DNA from: Solea solea
Lineage: Eukaryota; Chordata; Actinopteri; Pleuronectiformes; Soleidae
Direction of reading: 5' to 3'
NCBI RefSeq assembly: GCF_958295425.1
Contig: NC_081142.1
Location: 2,291,896 to 2,355,895, forward strand
DNA: 64,000 nucleotides
Part shown: one piece after another, positions 24,501 through 36,500 of the stretch
Layout: each line of letters begins with the position of its first letter
Position numbering within the stretch: the first letter of the stretch is position 1
Made by a program: the position numbers and the translations under genes
Notes under the pieces: model-generated
What the model saw: the letters and a program-made list of their open reading frames with translations, nothing else
The model's database searches: none
What the model was told of the DNA's origin: nothing

Positions 24501-25319
24501 TTTTATCCTTTATAATGACTTCATTCTTGCTATTTACAGGATTTCAACCACAAAGACGTACTTTGCTGGTGTTTTTGTAACAATTTCCTGACATTTCAAA
24601 ATAAAATACTCATTGAAAGAATCCTGCCTCTCTCCAACATCTGTTGTCTATCCATGTATGGAACTGCTTTTGATTTGGAGTGTATCACATTTGCAGTCAG
24701 ACGGTATCATCCAAACTTATTGTTCATTATGTCGTTTTAAATGAAACTCCTGAGACCAGACATCATGAAAAATTCATTATAGATGGATGTAATTTCTTTA
24801 TTCTTCTAAATCATGTGTCTAAATGTTTCTTTTACAGATAACTGGATCAGCATATGTTCCCCCTTCATCCCTAAGTACTTATCCTCTCCACGTTCAGTAT
24901 GTGTGGATGGTTTTATTTATCTGGTTGCTGACAACACTAAGAAAGTCTACTGCTACGATCCAGATGCAAACATGTGGCAGAAGGTGGGTTTCACTACAGG
25001 AGGAATCACTACTGACACAACCACATCCAAAATCATTTTCACTGCCCATATTTGTCCCTGCCACCATCAGGTTCAGCTTCTGCACATGCTGCACGAGAAC
25101 GGCGGCCTGGTGGCCCTGGATGGGAAGCTGTTTGTCACTGGAGGTCACTGGAAAGGAATGGAGGGCGACTACGGCGTGGAAGTGGAGGTTTACAACCGAG
25201 CGCCCAACACCTGGGAAATGGAGTGTGTCCTGCCGAGGCTGTGGTTCTACAGCGGCGTCTGCACCATCTTCTTAGACCCGTCACAGTGGCCTGAGCTGTT
25301 CCCTGTAGAGTCGACATAA
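20794..25319 (+). CDS. klhl30: kelch-like protein 30, complete, 7 coding exons
   Basis: BTB-BACK-Kelch protein, a family that mostly supplies substrates to Cullin-3 ubiquitin ligases; the substrate of KLHL30 is not known to me. Exons: 20794-21567, 22026-22218, 22677-22763, 23507-23662, 23820-24008, 24838-24983, 25071-25319 (TAA). Total 597 aa against about 578 in human, all junctions in phase. The start was chosen at 20794 because the protein then begins [10 protein letters not shown] as in mammals and the ATG sits in a good context (ttaaccATGG); an in-frame ATG at 20782 would add only MTLT. Order: BTB (about 30-130), BACK (about 135-245), an acidic loop, then Kelch repeats. Lies 2.4 kb after espnl and 1.5 kb before crocc2. 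Confidence 0.95.
21568..22025. other. klhl30: klhl30 intron 1
   Basis: 458 bp, no repeat or site recognised. The exon 1 frame stays open for 41 codons into it before a stop. Confidence 0.5.
22026..22218 (+). CDS. klhl30: klhl30 exon 2: acidic loop and first Kelch strand
   Basis: Acceptor ttttctag, donor aca a|gtaaaa. Encodes [11 protein letters not shown] (first Kelch blade) followed by an uninterrupted Asp/Glu tract of about 17 residues before [15 protein letters not shown]. The human protein has a shorter Glu-rich stretch here. Confidence 0.88.
22219..22676. other. klhl30: klhl30 intron 2
   Basis: 458 bp, nothing recognised. Confidence 0.5.
22677..22763 (+). CDS. klhl30: klhl30 exon 3: Kelch repeat
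   Basis: 87-bp exon between ctctgcag and aca g|gtgggt, encoding [11 protein letters not shown] then [16 protein letters not shown], a Kelch strand pattern with the double Gly completed across the intron. Confidence 0.9.
22810..23333. mobile_element. TTAA-flanked miniature element, long inverted ends
   Basis: Fills klhl30 intron 3. TTAA at 22806-22809 and 23334-23337 flank an element starting agcagaactatgcatgat; the reverse complement of the right end is agcagagctctgcaggat. The inverted ends run at least 70 bp (through ctgttaaattaggg and gacatttaacc). TTAA targets suggest a piggyBac- or Kolobok-type transposase source. Confidence 0.75.
23507..23662 (+). CDS. klhl30: klhl30 exon 4: Kelch repeat
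   Basis: Acceptor ttcgtcag; reads [17 protein letters not shown], then [25 protein letters not shown], a full Kelch repeat including the diagnostic R-x2-H and terminal GG. Donor g|gtatga. Confidence 0.93.
23820..24008 (+). CDS. klhl30: klhl30 exon 5: Kelch repeat
   Basis: Acceptor catctgtag, donor ata g|gtaagg. Encodes [34 protein letters not shown] and [13 protein letters not shown], closely colinear with human KLHL30. Confidence 0.93.
24009..24837. other. klhl30: klhl30 intron 5
   Basis: 829 bp holding one miniature element (24077-24331); the remainder is AT-rich without recognised features. Confidence 0.5.
24077..24331. mobile_element. miniature inverted-repeat element
   Basis: Begins cagtgtgtaacatttag; the reverse complement of its end is gagtgtgtgaggattag. 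Internal blocks (gtcttagaataagtc, tacatgaggcgagggcc) match a repeat common in fish introns. Target duplication unclear. Confidence 0.5.
24838..24983 (+). CDS. klhl30: klhl30 exon 6: Kelch repeat
   Basis: Acceptor tttacag, donor aag|gtgggt. Encodes [13 protein letters not shown] and [21 protein letters not shown]. The following intron is only 87 bp and is open in this frame. Confidence 0.92.
24984..25070 (+). other. klhl30: klhl30 intron 6: 87-bp stop-free intron
   Basis: Length is a multiple of three and the frame is open through it (29 codons, beginning VGFTTGG). Retention would insert 29 residues into a Kelch blade without a frameshift. The human protein has no such insert, so splicing is the default reading. 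Confidence 0.7.
25071..25319 (+). CDS. klhl30: klhl30 exon 7: last Kelch repeat and stop
   Basis: Acceptor ccatcag. Reads [46 protein letters not shown], ending ESTstop. Very close to the human C-terminus. Confidence 0.93.
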   Translation, partial: VQLLHMLHENGGLVALDGKLFVTGGHWKGMEGDYGVEVEVYNRAPNTWEMECVLPRLWFYSGVCTIFLDPSQWPELFPVEST

Positions 25320-26019
25320 TGTGCTCCTGTAGTGACGGCACTGAACTCAGTGTCTAAGAGTTCCTATTATATTTATTTTACAATGCAAATGCTATGTCCT
25401 AGAGTAGTGCGTCACATGATCCTCAGGTATTGTTTTGATTTTAGGAACAGCTTGGCCACTCAGCTGGTATTTATTTATACTTTCGAATGGTATCGTATGT
25501 CTTTGTGCTATTAGATGTTCTTCGTGAGTCATTGTCGAAAACTGTTTGTGTTCCAGATAAGTGGTGGTGGTCTCTATGGAGACAAAACTTTGAAAATCCT
25601 TGACAAAATCCTATTTCATCACTACTGGAGAATTATCCACTCAGCATTTCAAATGATTTGGCACCAGCCACTCTATGATTGTATGTGCATGCGGCTGTTA
25701 AATTCCATTATTTCCTAATGTCCTCTCTTCTAAATTGTGCTACACCATTTCACCATGTCAGTTTTTCCTGTAGCTGCTGCAGAAAATAAGTGGAACCTTT
25801 AGGACTTTTAAATCAGTTTTTAAGCCTGTCAAAAGCTGCTCAGCTCACTAATCTAGTCTTTATTCTAGACAAACCATGCATCTGTGACTCTCTTTCTTTC
25901 TTTCTTTGTTGTGTACTATGTGTTTGGGAGGTAAAAGTCATACGGTGATGTCTTTCTGAGCTGCCAACGGACTGCAGATGTGAATTAGCTCTAATCTATA
26001 ATCTGATTCAACACTTACT

Positions 26020-26260
26020 TGAGGAGATGAGCAGAATCTTTTTAAATCACTTCTTAAAACCCATTTTTACAGACTTGCTGTTCCGCAAGGTTGTGTCTTT
26101 ACCTTGGGTTTTATTTAGTGACTTATTACCTTTTTATTGCACTTACTTGTTTTGTGTGACTTTATGTTCTTATCTTTAATTCTCTTTTGCTTTTTATAGA
26201 TTTTGACATTTGGTGGCTTGGCCTTTGTTTTTCTCTTGCCCTGTTTTTGCTCGTAAACTT
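26020..26260 (+). mobile_element. LINE 3'-end relic
   Basis: The stretch 'aaatcacttcttaaaacccatttttacagacttgc' followed by T-rich untranslated sequence resembles the C-terminal coding end and tail of fish LINEs. Short and decayed. Confidence 0.35.
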
Positions 26261-26317
26261 GTATTTTTAAATGTGCACGATTAATAGATTCTAATTGTAT
26301 TTATAATAATGATAATG

Positions 26318-26345
26318 ATTATTATTATTATTATTATTATTATTA
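26318..26345. repeat. (ATT)n microsatellite
   Basis: About nine ATT units. Confidence 0.85.
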
Positions 26346-26376
26346 AGTGACATTTATGTGCTGCCTGCCATTAAAA

Positions 26377-26382
26377 AATAAA
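26377..26382 (+). terminator. klhl30: candidate klhl30 poly(A) signal AATAAA
   Basis: AATAAA about 1.06 kb after the klhl30 stop and about 100 bp before the X-boxes of crocc2. If used, the 3' UTR includes a LINE-like relic and an ATT microsatellite. Confidence 0.35.
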
Positions 26383-26477
26383 CTTTTAAATACATAGAAA
26401 TCACTGCTCATTTTCTCTTCCTTGTGGCTTTATCATTAACCCATTGGAATCCAGTGTCTTGGGCTCGCAGCGTCTGT

Positions 26478-26491
26478 GTTGCCATAGAAAC
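26478..26491 (+). promoter_or_regulatory. crocc2: RFX X-box-like site, half perfect
   Basis: GTTGCC-AT-AGAAAC; one half-site is exact and the other degenerate relative to GTNRCC-N0-3-RGYAAC. It lies 61 bp upstream of a perfect X-box and 391 bp before the crocc2 ATG. Confidence 0.5.
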
Positions 26492-26538
26492 ACCCAAGCC
26501 AGCATTCTGTGTCCATGGCAGAGGCCCGGAAACGAGAG

Positions 26539-26552
26539 GTCACCATGGCAAC
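26539..26552 (+). promoter_or_regulatory. crocc2: RFX X-box, perfect consensus
   Basis: GTCACC-AT-GGCAAC fits GTNRCC-N0-3-RGYAAC at every defined position. RFX factors bind such palindromes upstream of ciliary genes, usually within a few hundred bp of the start. This one is 317 bp before the ATG of a ciliary rootlet gene. Confidence 0.7.
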
Positions 26553-26868
26553 CTAGACTAGGATTAGATTAGAACGGTGGCGTTTGCCTGCAGTCTAGGC
26601 TGAAGTTTCTCTTTCAAAAAGTTCTCTAGTTTTTACACAGATTTTCTTTTTTTCCCCAACTCAAGGTTTGTGTTTGTGTAGGTACGAGCAGTATCTTTAT
26701 TTCTTTCTCACATGCAATTTTAATATATTCAAAAGTCCAGGTTTGGTCTAAATCCAGGTTTTATTATCTACAAAAAAGCTAATGCTAGAGCTAAAGAGTT
26801 AAGTGGGACTAGCCGTTAGCTTCATTAGCTTCATTAGCGTTCATTGTTAAAACTGGGACTTTGGTGCC

Positions 26869-26925
26869 ATGAGTTCTCGACGGGAGCAAACTGCTCACAC
26901 ACCTCGACTGGAGGCTGTGATTCAG
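26869..26925 (+). CDS. crocc2: crocc2 exon 1 (start)
   Basis: Residues 1-19. ATG in context gtgccATGa, ending LEAVIQ|gtacgt, equivalent to the LETVIQ boundary of human rootletin. Confidence 0.8.
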
Positions 26926-29900
26926 GTACGTGACGTAAACACCTGTGTTTATATGATGACACGTTAATGCAATGGAGCCAGTGCTAATGCTATTGCTAAC
27001 ATGTTTTCACGATAATTCCAAATGTCGGCCTGTTGTTGGTGTTTTCGTGTCAGTTGAGTTGACAATCACAGGTGTATGTAATCAAGTTAATTAAAGTTAA
27101 TTAAGTTAATTAAAGGCTGAGTGATAACAAACACCTGCGTCAAATCAGACGCACGTTATTTTCTAGTGCGCGGGTCTACTGACGTTTACGGTAATCGTAA
27201 TGAACACCTTAACATAGGACAAGATTAAATCTATTTTGTCCAACTTCGACATGGAATAAAAGGCTTTTTTTATACAAGTAGTCCAAGATTCAAACACTAC
27301 TAAACTAAGTACTTCCTAGACTACATGTATGAATAATATGAAATACTTTTACTGTGTACTTTTTGAGTAACCCTCTGTCAAAAGAGGAGACAAGACTAAG
27401 TCGATTTCGCCCGACTTTGACATGGAATAAAAAGCTTATTTTACATAAGTAATCCAAGATTCAAACACTACTAAACTAAGTACTTCCTAGACTATCTGTA
27501 TGAATAATATGAAATACTTTTACTGTGTACTTTTTGAGTAATCCTCTGTCAAAAGAGGAGACAAGACTAAGTCGATTTCGCCCAACTTTGACATGGAATA
27601 AAAAGCTTTTTTTCCATAAGTAGTCCAAGATTCAAACACTACTAAACTAAGTACTTCCTAGACTACCTGTATGAATGTCTGCTGTGAAAAAGGCCTATTG
27701 AAATGCTGACAAGTTTAAGCAGCAACCAGTAGAATAACATACTGTACAAAAACATTAAAATATATATAAAAATATCCAAATATTTGAGGTAACAAAGGCT
27801 TATTCAACAGAAAAGCCCAACTCAGAATAATATTGATTAGGGCTACAATGATTATTCGATGAAATAGATTGCTGAATTAATCGTCATTTAATTGGTTTGA
27901 GTGGTGGTTTTTTAAAATAAAAAAAAAAGCTTTCAGATTTTTTAGCTTCTTGAACAGAACTCCTGGTTTCTTTGCTCCATATAACAAATAAAACTGCATA
28001 ATCTTGGTTATTTCCAGGTTTTGGAAACACCGGCCCACATTTTTCAAGATTTTACGGACTAAACAAATAATGAACGGATTAATTCATCATAAAAAAATAT
28101 ATATTTTTGGGGATTTTGATAATAACGAGAATTAGTGTATGTCCTTGCCTGATGCCCTAAATATTCAGATGCTTTTTCTTTTGGAAAGTCATTTAGACAC
28201 TCGATAATGTATATAATGTAATGTATTGTATATGAATAACTGAGCGTTTGTAACTCGTGAATACTTACGGAAATACTGAAAATGTCCCAAACTATACACA
28301 GTAATCTAAACACTCTCAAACACCAGTTGGTATAATTCTTTTGTAAATACAATTTCCATATTAGTGAACCTTTATAAAATCCAATAAATTTGACCCGTGT
28401 AAGGTACTGTATGTCCATGTATTCCAAAGTATGAATACTAATCACGATGACCTCGTACATTGCTTTTGTCTGGTTTTACACTTCTACACTGGTGGTATCA
28501 CTGTTTTAAGTTTTATAATAGTTTTAATAATCTTAACTTAAATGAGGTTGGTCTTTTCTGCTCAACAAAGTGAAGTGTCATGGTGATTAATGTGATTTTT
28601 AGAAACTGGAGGAATCTCTGCTCCAGTCTGACGGTAGCTCAGGAGAGCAGACTCTGTCAGTTGGAGGTGATGGACAGGAGTCCGGTGTCTCGACTGTGCC
28701 TGTCTCCACACGCATCCGTCAGATCATCACCCGCAACCTGGCTGAGCGGCCAGCTGGTAGGGAATTGAAATGCACAGGCAAACGTTTTGAACACCTCCAG
28801 TCGAGGCAGTTTTCATAGATATCAGTTATCGTTTTACAGTTAAGTGGTAAGACTGACACCTCTGTGTACATAATCTGCTTCACAATCCCAGGTGAGAACT
28901 CTGAGGTCAGTGATCTGGAGGGGAGAAGGGCCCGGAGGGAGCCGCTGTCTCTGAGCCAGATGGACCGTGAACACACGCAAGCCAAACAGGCCAATCTCAC
29001 AGACAGGGTAAGAATCAGCAAGAAACTTTTCAGCATTTGTTTTAACAAATGTGCGCTGTTTTTTAACGTTTGAGATAGTTTGAGGCAATTTGATTTACAG
29101 CCAGCAGTGAAAACAACAACAAATAATTACAACAATTGGTACAAATGGTTTTACAGGGAATACAAATGACACCATTTGAACCAAAGATTATTTTTTTAGA
29201 TTATTTCACACACGTGTGTTTCAAAACATGCTTTGAATACCATACAGAAATAAAGTAAAGTAATAAAGTAAAATTTTAATACCATATCCTAAATTAATAT
29301 GGCCTGATTACAATTTTTTTTACAAAAATGAGTCTGAGTTTGGCTGACAAATAGCTCACCTACTATTTTAACCTGCCACAAATGTGTATAGTACTAGAGT
29401 ATTTAGACCATTTAAAAGCAGAATTTCATTATTTTCAAAGGCAAAACATTATGTTAGATATTTAGATATATAAAATACAACACATTCAACAGGAAACGTT
29501 AAAAGAACAATGACGACAGATAAAATCATATGTGGTGTGATGGCTCTTTGATTTTGGATATTCCTGAGGGAATAAATAAAGGACTTTTTGTAAATGCTTT
29601 TATGGGCCAGTGGGACTTTATAGCGTCTGTTTGATGGCAGTTACTGAAAGGAGCGATGAGGAGGCATCTCCGACGCAAACATTCTCCCTGCGTGAAAAAC
29701 AAAGACGTGTCAAACACAGCAGATAATAATAATAATAATAATAAAAATAAAGGCGAAATGTTCCCTCTAAAAGACTCCTAATGTTCAACTATCAAGTCCA
29801 ATAAGAGTATAAGTGTAAGAGACACTGTCTACTCATTTGTAATCTGAACAACACTACATAGCAACTTTAGTCATTTCATAGACAATCATAATTATAAAAT

Positions 29901-30499
29901 TGTCAGTAAATTGAATTTTTAAACATAGTTTTCTACACAGAGTGTTTCCCACATTCTCTAAGTGAGGTCGCATGAACAAATATTGTCAGATGTTGAAATG
30001 CACTCTTACATGACTCAGAATATATAATGTTAAATTTGTGCTGTTATGTTTGGAGATGAGATGGAGAACGTCAACCACATTAGAGCATTGACTGCAAGAA
30101 GAAAAAAAACGAAGCTGCCTGCGTTTGAAATGGAATATGGTTACAGTAAACATCAGTGTCGCACGACTCTTTCCAGCAGGGAAAGCCTTTTGGAGCTGAA
30201 CAAACAAACACACACACACAGCTTGTGCATGTACTGCAGTGAAAACCCAGCAGAATTTACAGACTCCTGATTGAATTTATGTAACTTGGCACAAGCACAG
30301 ATTTTCTGTCATACATTTTTCTTTAATTAGTGGCAAGGGAACTTTATGTAGTACACATTACTCACTAAGTATGTGTGTGTTTGTGTATGTAAATCTATCT
30401 CTGTGAGGACCACAGAGCTTTAGACTTGATTTTAAGGTTCAGGTAGAATTTCTTGGTTCAGATTAGGATTAGTGGCTACTTCACAAGAAGTTTGTGTAT

Positions 30500-30564
<65 letters not shown>

Positions 30565-33500
30565 TGCATCTGCATGCACACGCTTGAGTGTTTATAAGAG
30601 TAAATAAGAGAAGGGAGGGTGGTTTCATGAAGGGTTGCCTTGTGGTGTGTTCAGGTAGACTCTGACCCCCTGTGCTCACGAGAACCGGCGTCTCCCTTCT
30701 TAGCTACCCCCCCACCCCCCTCCATGTTTGCCCCCTCTGTGCAGCGTTTTGGGGGAAAATTGTCAAGGTCACTGGCCTCCTCCCTGGAGACCGCTGAAGA
30801 AAAAGCTCATTTTCAGTGGCGTACAAAGCAGGCATTTGTGATAACACTGTGCTCATTCTGCTGCTTAAACCTAATGAACACCCGCGTACCTTTGGAGCTT
30901 ATTTTAAAACCAAGGCTATAAATATAACTTCATTAGTTTGGATGTGGATGTGATTTAGTTGATATTTTTAGATGTGCGAAAACTTCTGAACGGAACTAGA
31001 CTAGAGTCAGTGACTGGACTATTTATGGTCAATGTGTGAAACTCAAAAAACTGTTGTGGAAACACCATAAACACTTTTCAATGTCTGCTCAACATTTGCC
31101 AAATGTCCTAATGCACTAATTAGCATATTCATGACATGATTGTGTTGTGATTACTTCCTTCCCTGCTCACTTACATTATTTTGCATCACTTCCAAACTTC
31201 CAAAGATCAATAACATTATTTATTTTCTTCTTTCATCTGTACTTTGACCTTCCCTGGATCAGCAGATAATTTGAATGTGCACTTAGTATGTTGTTGTGTT
31301 AATCTGCACGATTTTCATGGAGTATACCAACTATTAGTTTGACCTGATTACACTGTTTTTAGTATATCATTTTTTCTGACATATAATTCACAGAATGTAA
31401 ATAATACAGGAAAAAAAATCAAATAAAACACAAAAAAAACTATGTTATTTATGTGTTAAACCTAAAATATATGCAAGATTGACATTGACACCCTGAAAGG
31501 AAGGCATTTAAAAGTAAAGTGCCTTAAGTGAGTGACTTGAGATAAGTCACAGTTAACCTGTTTACTTCCCTGTTACTTCATGTAACTATAACAAATAAAA
31601 TCCTCCAATGTGAGCTTTTAGGTCTACCGATCTTCCCTTGATTTAAAGTTTCTATGAATTTAGCTGATTCAGCACCAATCACAATGTTGTGACTGGAGGT
31701 GTGTATTCTTTCACCTGATCACATGAAGACTGTTGTGCTGTGATTTCACATACACTGAAAACCGTAGAAACATGCACGCTAATTAATATTTAGTAAATAA
31801 TAATTACAAAAGCAACTGTTGCTGTCCTCACACCACTTGGTAGTAGTGATTTAAAGAGAAATCATAAGCTGAATCTCTCTCACCATCTCACAAGTCATGA
31901 GGTTCATTATCGTGAGACTTCGTGTTGTGACTCGTCCGCTCCAGTGAAAACTCTCATCCTCTCCTCATTGTTTTCTCTATCTGCAAAACTCCACGATTGT
32001 TTGACAGCTTTGCTTTTTATGTGATGTTCAATGTGATGTGCCAAGCTATGCTTTAGAGACCTATGACTATGGCACTGGGATGAAACTCACACACTGGAGC
32101 AAGGTCTTACGTACATTAAACGTTCGCTCTCAGCATTTACTGCCAGAGGGATCATAAATCATATACAGTGTGATCATTTTGATTTGTGTGTATAATCATA
32201 ATTTGAAGCCCGTGTCAGGGTGTTTTAGCTTTTTTTGGGAGAGCATCCAGACAATTCATATTCGCTGCAGTTAAGCAATAATTCAGTGTAATTGCTCGCT
32301 GGCTTTTGGTAGTATCATACTATAATACTGTAGTAGGAATGGTATATAAATTATTCTTCATTGAAATTAATGATTTAAAGTAAATTGGCAGTAAACCACT
32401 ATTTCATCTGATGTTACATTTGTATAATAGATGGATGAAAGAATAGGAGTTCTTATTAATACAGATATGGAAGTTGTCAGACCTGATATATGTATTTACT
32501 GTTTATTAATTAGTTGAAAATCAACTTTTGAGAAGCATTATTGTCTGTGAGGTCATTTTCATGTCAACATTTGTCCCAGTGGACTTCCTTTGAACTTTAT
32601 ACAGAAAGTTTACACACTGTCATTGAAATGTGTCTTTATAATTAGCTCATTGCTCAAGGACATGAGTAAACGTCCAGCTGCAGTGTAGCATCCCTAAAGA
32701 GAATTTTTGGTTTTCACTGGTATTCCAGTGGTTAAACAGCTGCAATTCCACATCCATTATTTGATCAGGTAATTGTTACAATTTTATTTTTGCTGCAGTT
32801 TTATTCTAGAAATCTTTACCAGAGATTTCGGGTTCGATCCCCAGCATCACTGGTCTATAAGCCGGTGGCTTAACGTTAACCCTGGGCAATACATCTAACC
32901 CCTCGTTGCCTCTGATGACTGTGCTAGCAGTGTGTGAATGGGTATAATAAATGTGTGATAGTATATGCACTCTATGAATGTGTGAGTGAATGGGTGAATG
33001 GTAAAACTGTAATGTAAAGTAAATATAGAGGGGTTATAAATACAATAAAAATGCTATATAAATACAGACCATTTATCTTTTGTCATTGAGGACAAGACTG
33101 CAGTCACTAACTCTGTCAGGAAAAAGTCGTACACTGTCATGTATGTTTTTTTTGTAAATTTTACAATTCAGTTTTCATAACGAGACACTAGCTATTTTTA
33201 CATGTGTTTCTGAACTCTGAAAAGATTCTTTCCAATTGGAATGAACACATCCATCGGCATGGACGCACAACAATTATGCATCAAATGTTTGGTCGCAATG
33301 GACAGTTTTGACATCTTTAATTTTCTGCAAGTAGAAGTGGAAGAAAAAGCTTTATTTGCTCTCTCGTGGTAAACAAGCACTGCACGTGTCCACTTGTCCC
33401 CTCGCTGTCCACTATCCGTCTCATTTTTTATGCTTGGACTAAGCCTAGCTACCCTTATTTCTAGTGTTTGTGCTAAGCAAAGCTAAGCTAAGCTAACATA

Positions 33501-36500
33501 ACCACCAGCTAATGGTAGCTTCATAGTTTCTGTGCAGACTCAGAGTAAAGTGTATCATTCCCAAAATGTCAAGTATTCCATTAGGCACATTTTGTATGCT
33601 GGTAATTCACATATTTATACCCTTCACATATTTTTTTGCTTTCTGAAATACACTCAATGCTCATCATGTCACAATGTCACATGAAGTCATTCCACAGGAT
33701 GTGAATATCCTACATTTTTCCAATTTGTCCTCATTTTCCCAGCGCTTTACTTGAGTGTCTTTGTAACTTATAGAAGAACATTAATAATTCAGTAGTGGTG
33801 AAGTCACACCTGGGCACTAAAAGTCTTCCTCTGTGCCTCTGTTAAGTCACTCAGTGTCATCTCTGGTGACCCTACAACATTGCACCTGAACCTGGATAAA
33901 CCTTGACCCAGTTTGTGAGCTGGATGGCCTCAGGAGGTTGGAGAATGTGTTGGTTTGAATTCTGAACCCTCCGTGTTGCTCTTGGAGCTTCGCCAGTGTG
34001 CATTTTTCTCAGACGTAGACATCTATACCCAACTGCCTGAACACTGAGCGACTGCCTGCATAATACTGCAGCGTGGCAGTCAGTTGGATAAAGATAAACT
34101 CTCGCTGAATGATTTCTGACACCAACTGCTATTTTCCAGTGCACTCTGAAATCCTGAAACCCCTGGGTCTTTGCATTAGGGCCTTGTTAAACACTGTTGG
34201 ACCTTTAAAAAAAAAAAAAAAAAGAAGTCTTGTTTTTAGGGATTGTATTACTGTCCCCTCTTACCCTGCCTCCCACCAATGATTCCAAGTTTGTTTTTCC
34301 TCCTGGCACAAACCCATTCATTTAGGAACACTGCCAACAAAGTCTGACTATCATGAAATTGTAAAAATCAATTGCTTTCCCTGGAGAAAATATGCTTAAA
34401 AGCCCATCCCATTGTAGATTGTTTGATCAAAGTATTGCATGAAACCCTTTTAACATTTAGCATTAGGGGACTCATGTTACCTGACTTTAAAGTCAAGCAT
34501 TAAGCACACTTTTCAGTTCTTTTTCGCATGTGAAAAAGGGTTAATCAAACATGAAGTCTTGAACTACCCATGTGTGTAGGGTTTTGTATGGCATTGTCCT
34601 TGCTGGAGGGATTTGTGGTGCAAGGCCAGACACATGCTTATGAGTGCACAGCATGTATTATTAGTTTGGCTCTATTTACACAGATCACTTTTATCCCTGT
34701 GTGCCATCACAGCAGCTGTCCCCATAACCAAAAAGGGTTCACTCCATGGCAACACATGCACAGCAGCTCCCCGATCCCCACTTCACTTCTCCATGTTTGT
34801 TATCCCACATTGTGTAATTATGGTCAGTGATGATACATAAACAGCTTTCACAATCAGCTGTGGCTCTTTCACAGAGTCAGCAGCACTCAGGGGGTAATGT
34901 GAGGGGAAGGGGCGGGGGGTATGTTGTTGAAGTAGGATAGTAAGTTTTTTGGGCAGCTTGGGGGCGATGGACATCCGCTCCAGCTGTGTTTAGGAATCTG
35001 ACAGATAGTGCACTCCATTAATTCCCTTTATTAAGCCTCTGGGCCAAGGCCAAGCCAGGGAAAACGATTGCAGCTGTAACCCTTCACATGCTGACTGGAC
35101 TGTGCACTCATGGCCAGATGTTGCCATGGCTGAGTCGGGGAGATAGAGACAAAGGATGGATGATTAAGATTTTTTTTTTTGCTTGATATGCCTAGGAATA
35201 TAATTTACTACAGCTAAACAAAATTGAATATATTACAGTTACTTGAAGGAATTATTTTCTTTCTTTACCAAAAAAGAAAACAAAACTCCAGATAAACTGG
35301 TGTTATCAGATCTCCAAAGGTTGTGACACTGGGTCACTGAGAGAATATTGTAATCATAATTCGGTAACTGTAATGGATTGGATTTTAATCTAGCACATGC
35401 GCAAAGCAGCAACTTTTGGCCAAACACCAAATCCTTCTCAAGGGCCTCGAAAACCATTCTCTTGTTGCTTGTTGGCAGATAAATCAAAGCAAGATTATCC
35501 CTTGATGTTGTTTGAAATATTTATCAAAAGAGACAATGCAAGGAGTGGCACAAATCATAAATATCAAGAAATATAAAAAAGCTAATTCAAAGCACATTGA
35601 AAGAGGCTGAGCAGTTGTTGTTTTTTTACTTTGGAAACACAAGCAGAGCTCAAGGAACAGATACTTGGGACTGAAAAAAACCCATAAATATAAGGAACCT
35701 TATGGAGGCATAAAACATACCATGACAAAGAGGCTGTTTTTTGTACAATTGCATCTTGAGCACTATTCCAAAATGGCTATAGATTACCTCAAAACGTCAG
35801 GTTACATTGGAATTGGGCTCAGCTTGCTTTACAAGGCAGCTAAAGCTTCACAAGAATGATTGCACTCTGCAGATCATAAATAGCAATGGTGTTCAGTGAG
35901 CACACTTCTGGGCCCCCAGTAAGGCCTGTAAGTCCCTGAGTTTGGGCTGATGGAGGACTGGGATTATACGTTTTCCCCCTTACCCTCACTGGATGGGTGT
36001 GTTGTGAATAACAATGAGTTCAAGCTTACTTTGAGTTGAGGGCAATGATATTTAATGATGCAAGTCAAGGCAAGGGAGTAGATGGTATAATGCAGAGTTT
36101 AGTGAAGGTGGGGGTCTCCACAGCAGACCGTTATGGCGTCCTCTTGGGAGCTTCCTGCACGGAGCATGGCTAATCCAGAGCAGCCCCCGGCCTCTTGCTT
36201 TACAGCTGACTGGGGAGAAAACATAAAAAAAAGCGTCCTCTCTGTAGTGTGAGGAGCAGGGGCGAGGCACTGGCAAGAAGCCCACACACTGGAGCTACAG
36301 TATGTATGAAAAAGCACAAACAACTCTCCTCATCAGGGCAAAGTGGGAACCTTTAGGAGTTTCTATAGGAAGGAACACATGGTCATAGAGTGCACATCAA
36401 CGAAGCAAAGGCAAAGTCTACTGGAGTGACTGAAATCCAACCGTTCCACTTCAGGCCTTAGAGACATGCTGGATGTACTGTATTTACTTTGAAAGCAAGT

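Larger units (their letters stand above)
25320..26868. other. klhl30 3' UTR and klhl30-crocc2 intergenic region
   Basis: Contains LINE-like 3' sequence (about 26020-26260), an ATT microsatellite (26318-26345), AATAAA at 26377, two X-boxes and the crocc2 5' flank. Confidence 0.5.
26926..28602. other. crocc2: crocc2 intron 1
   Basis: 1.7 kb. Holds a short TTAATTAA-type run (27080-27115), a 171-bp tandem array (27218-27676) and a truncated hAT-like element (27838-28130). Confidence 0.55.

Noticed and set aside
27218..27676. 171-bp repeat as a centromeric alpha-satellite relative
   Set aside because: Only the period coincides; the sequence shows no alpha-satellite features and there are fewer than three units.
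28059..28460. 133-codon minus-strand frame
   Set aside because: AT-rich, overlaps the tail of a truncated hAT-like element, low-complexity Ile/Tyr-rich product.
30640..30921. Possible extra crocc2 exon in intron 3
   Set aside because: Proline-rich frame without heptads or family similarity; exons 3 and 4 already join in phase.
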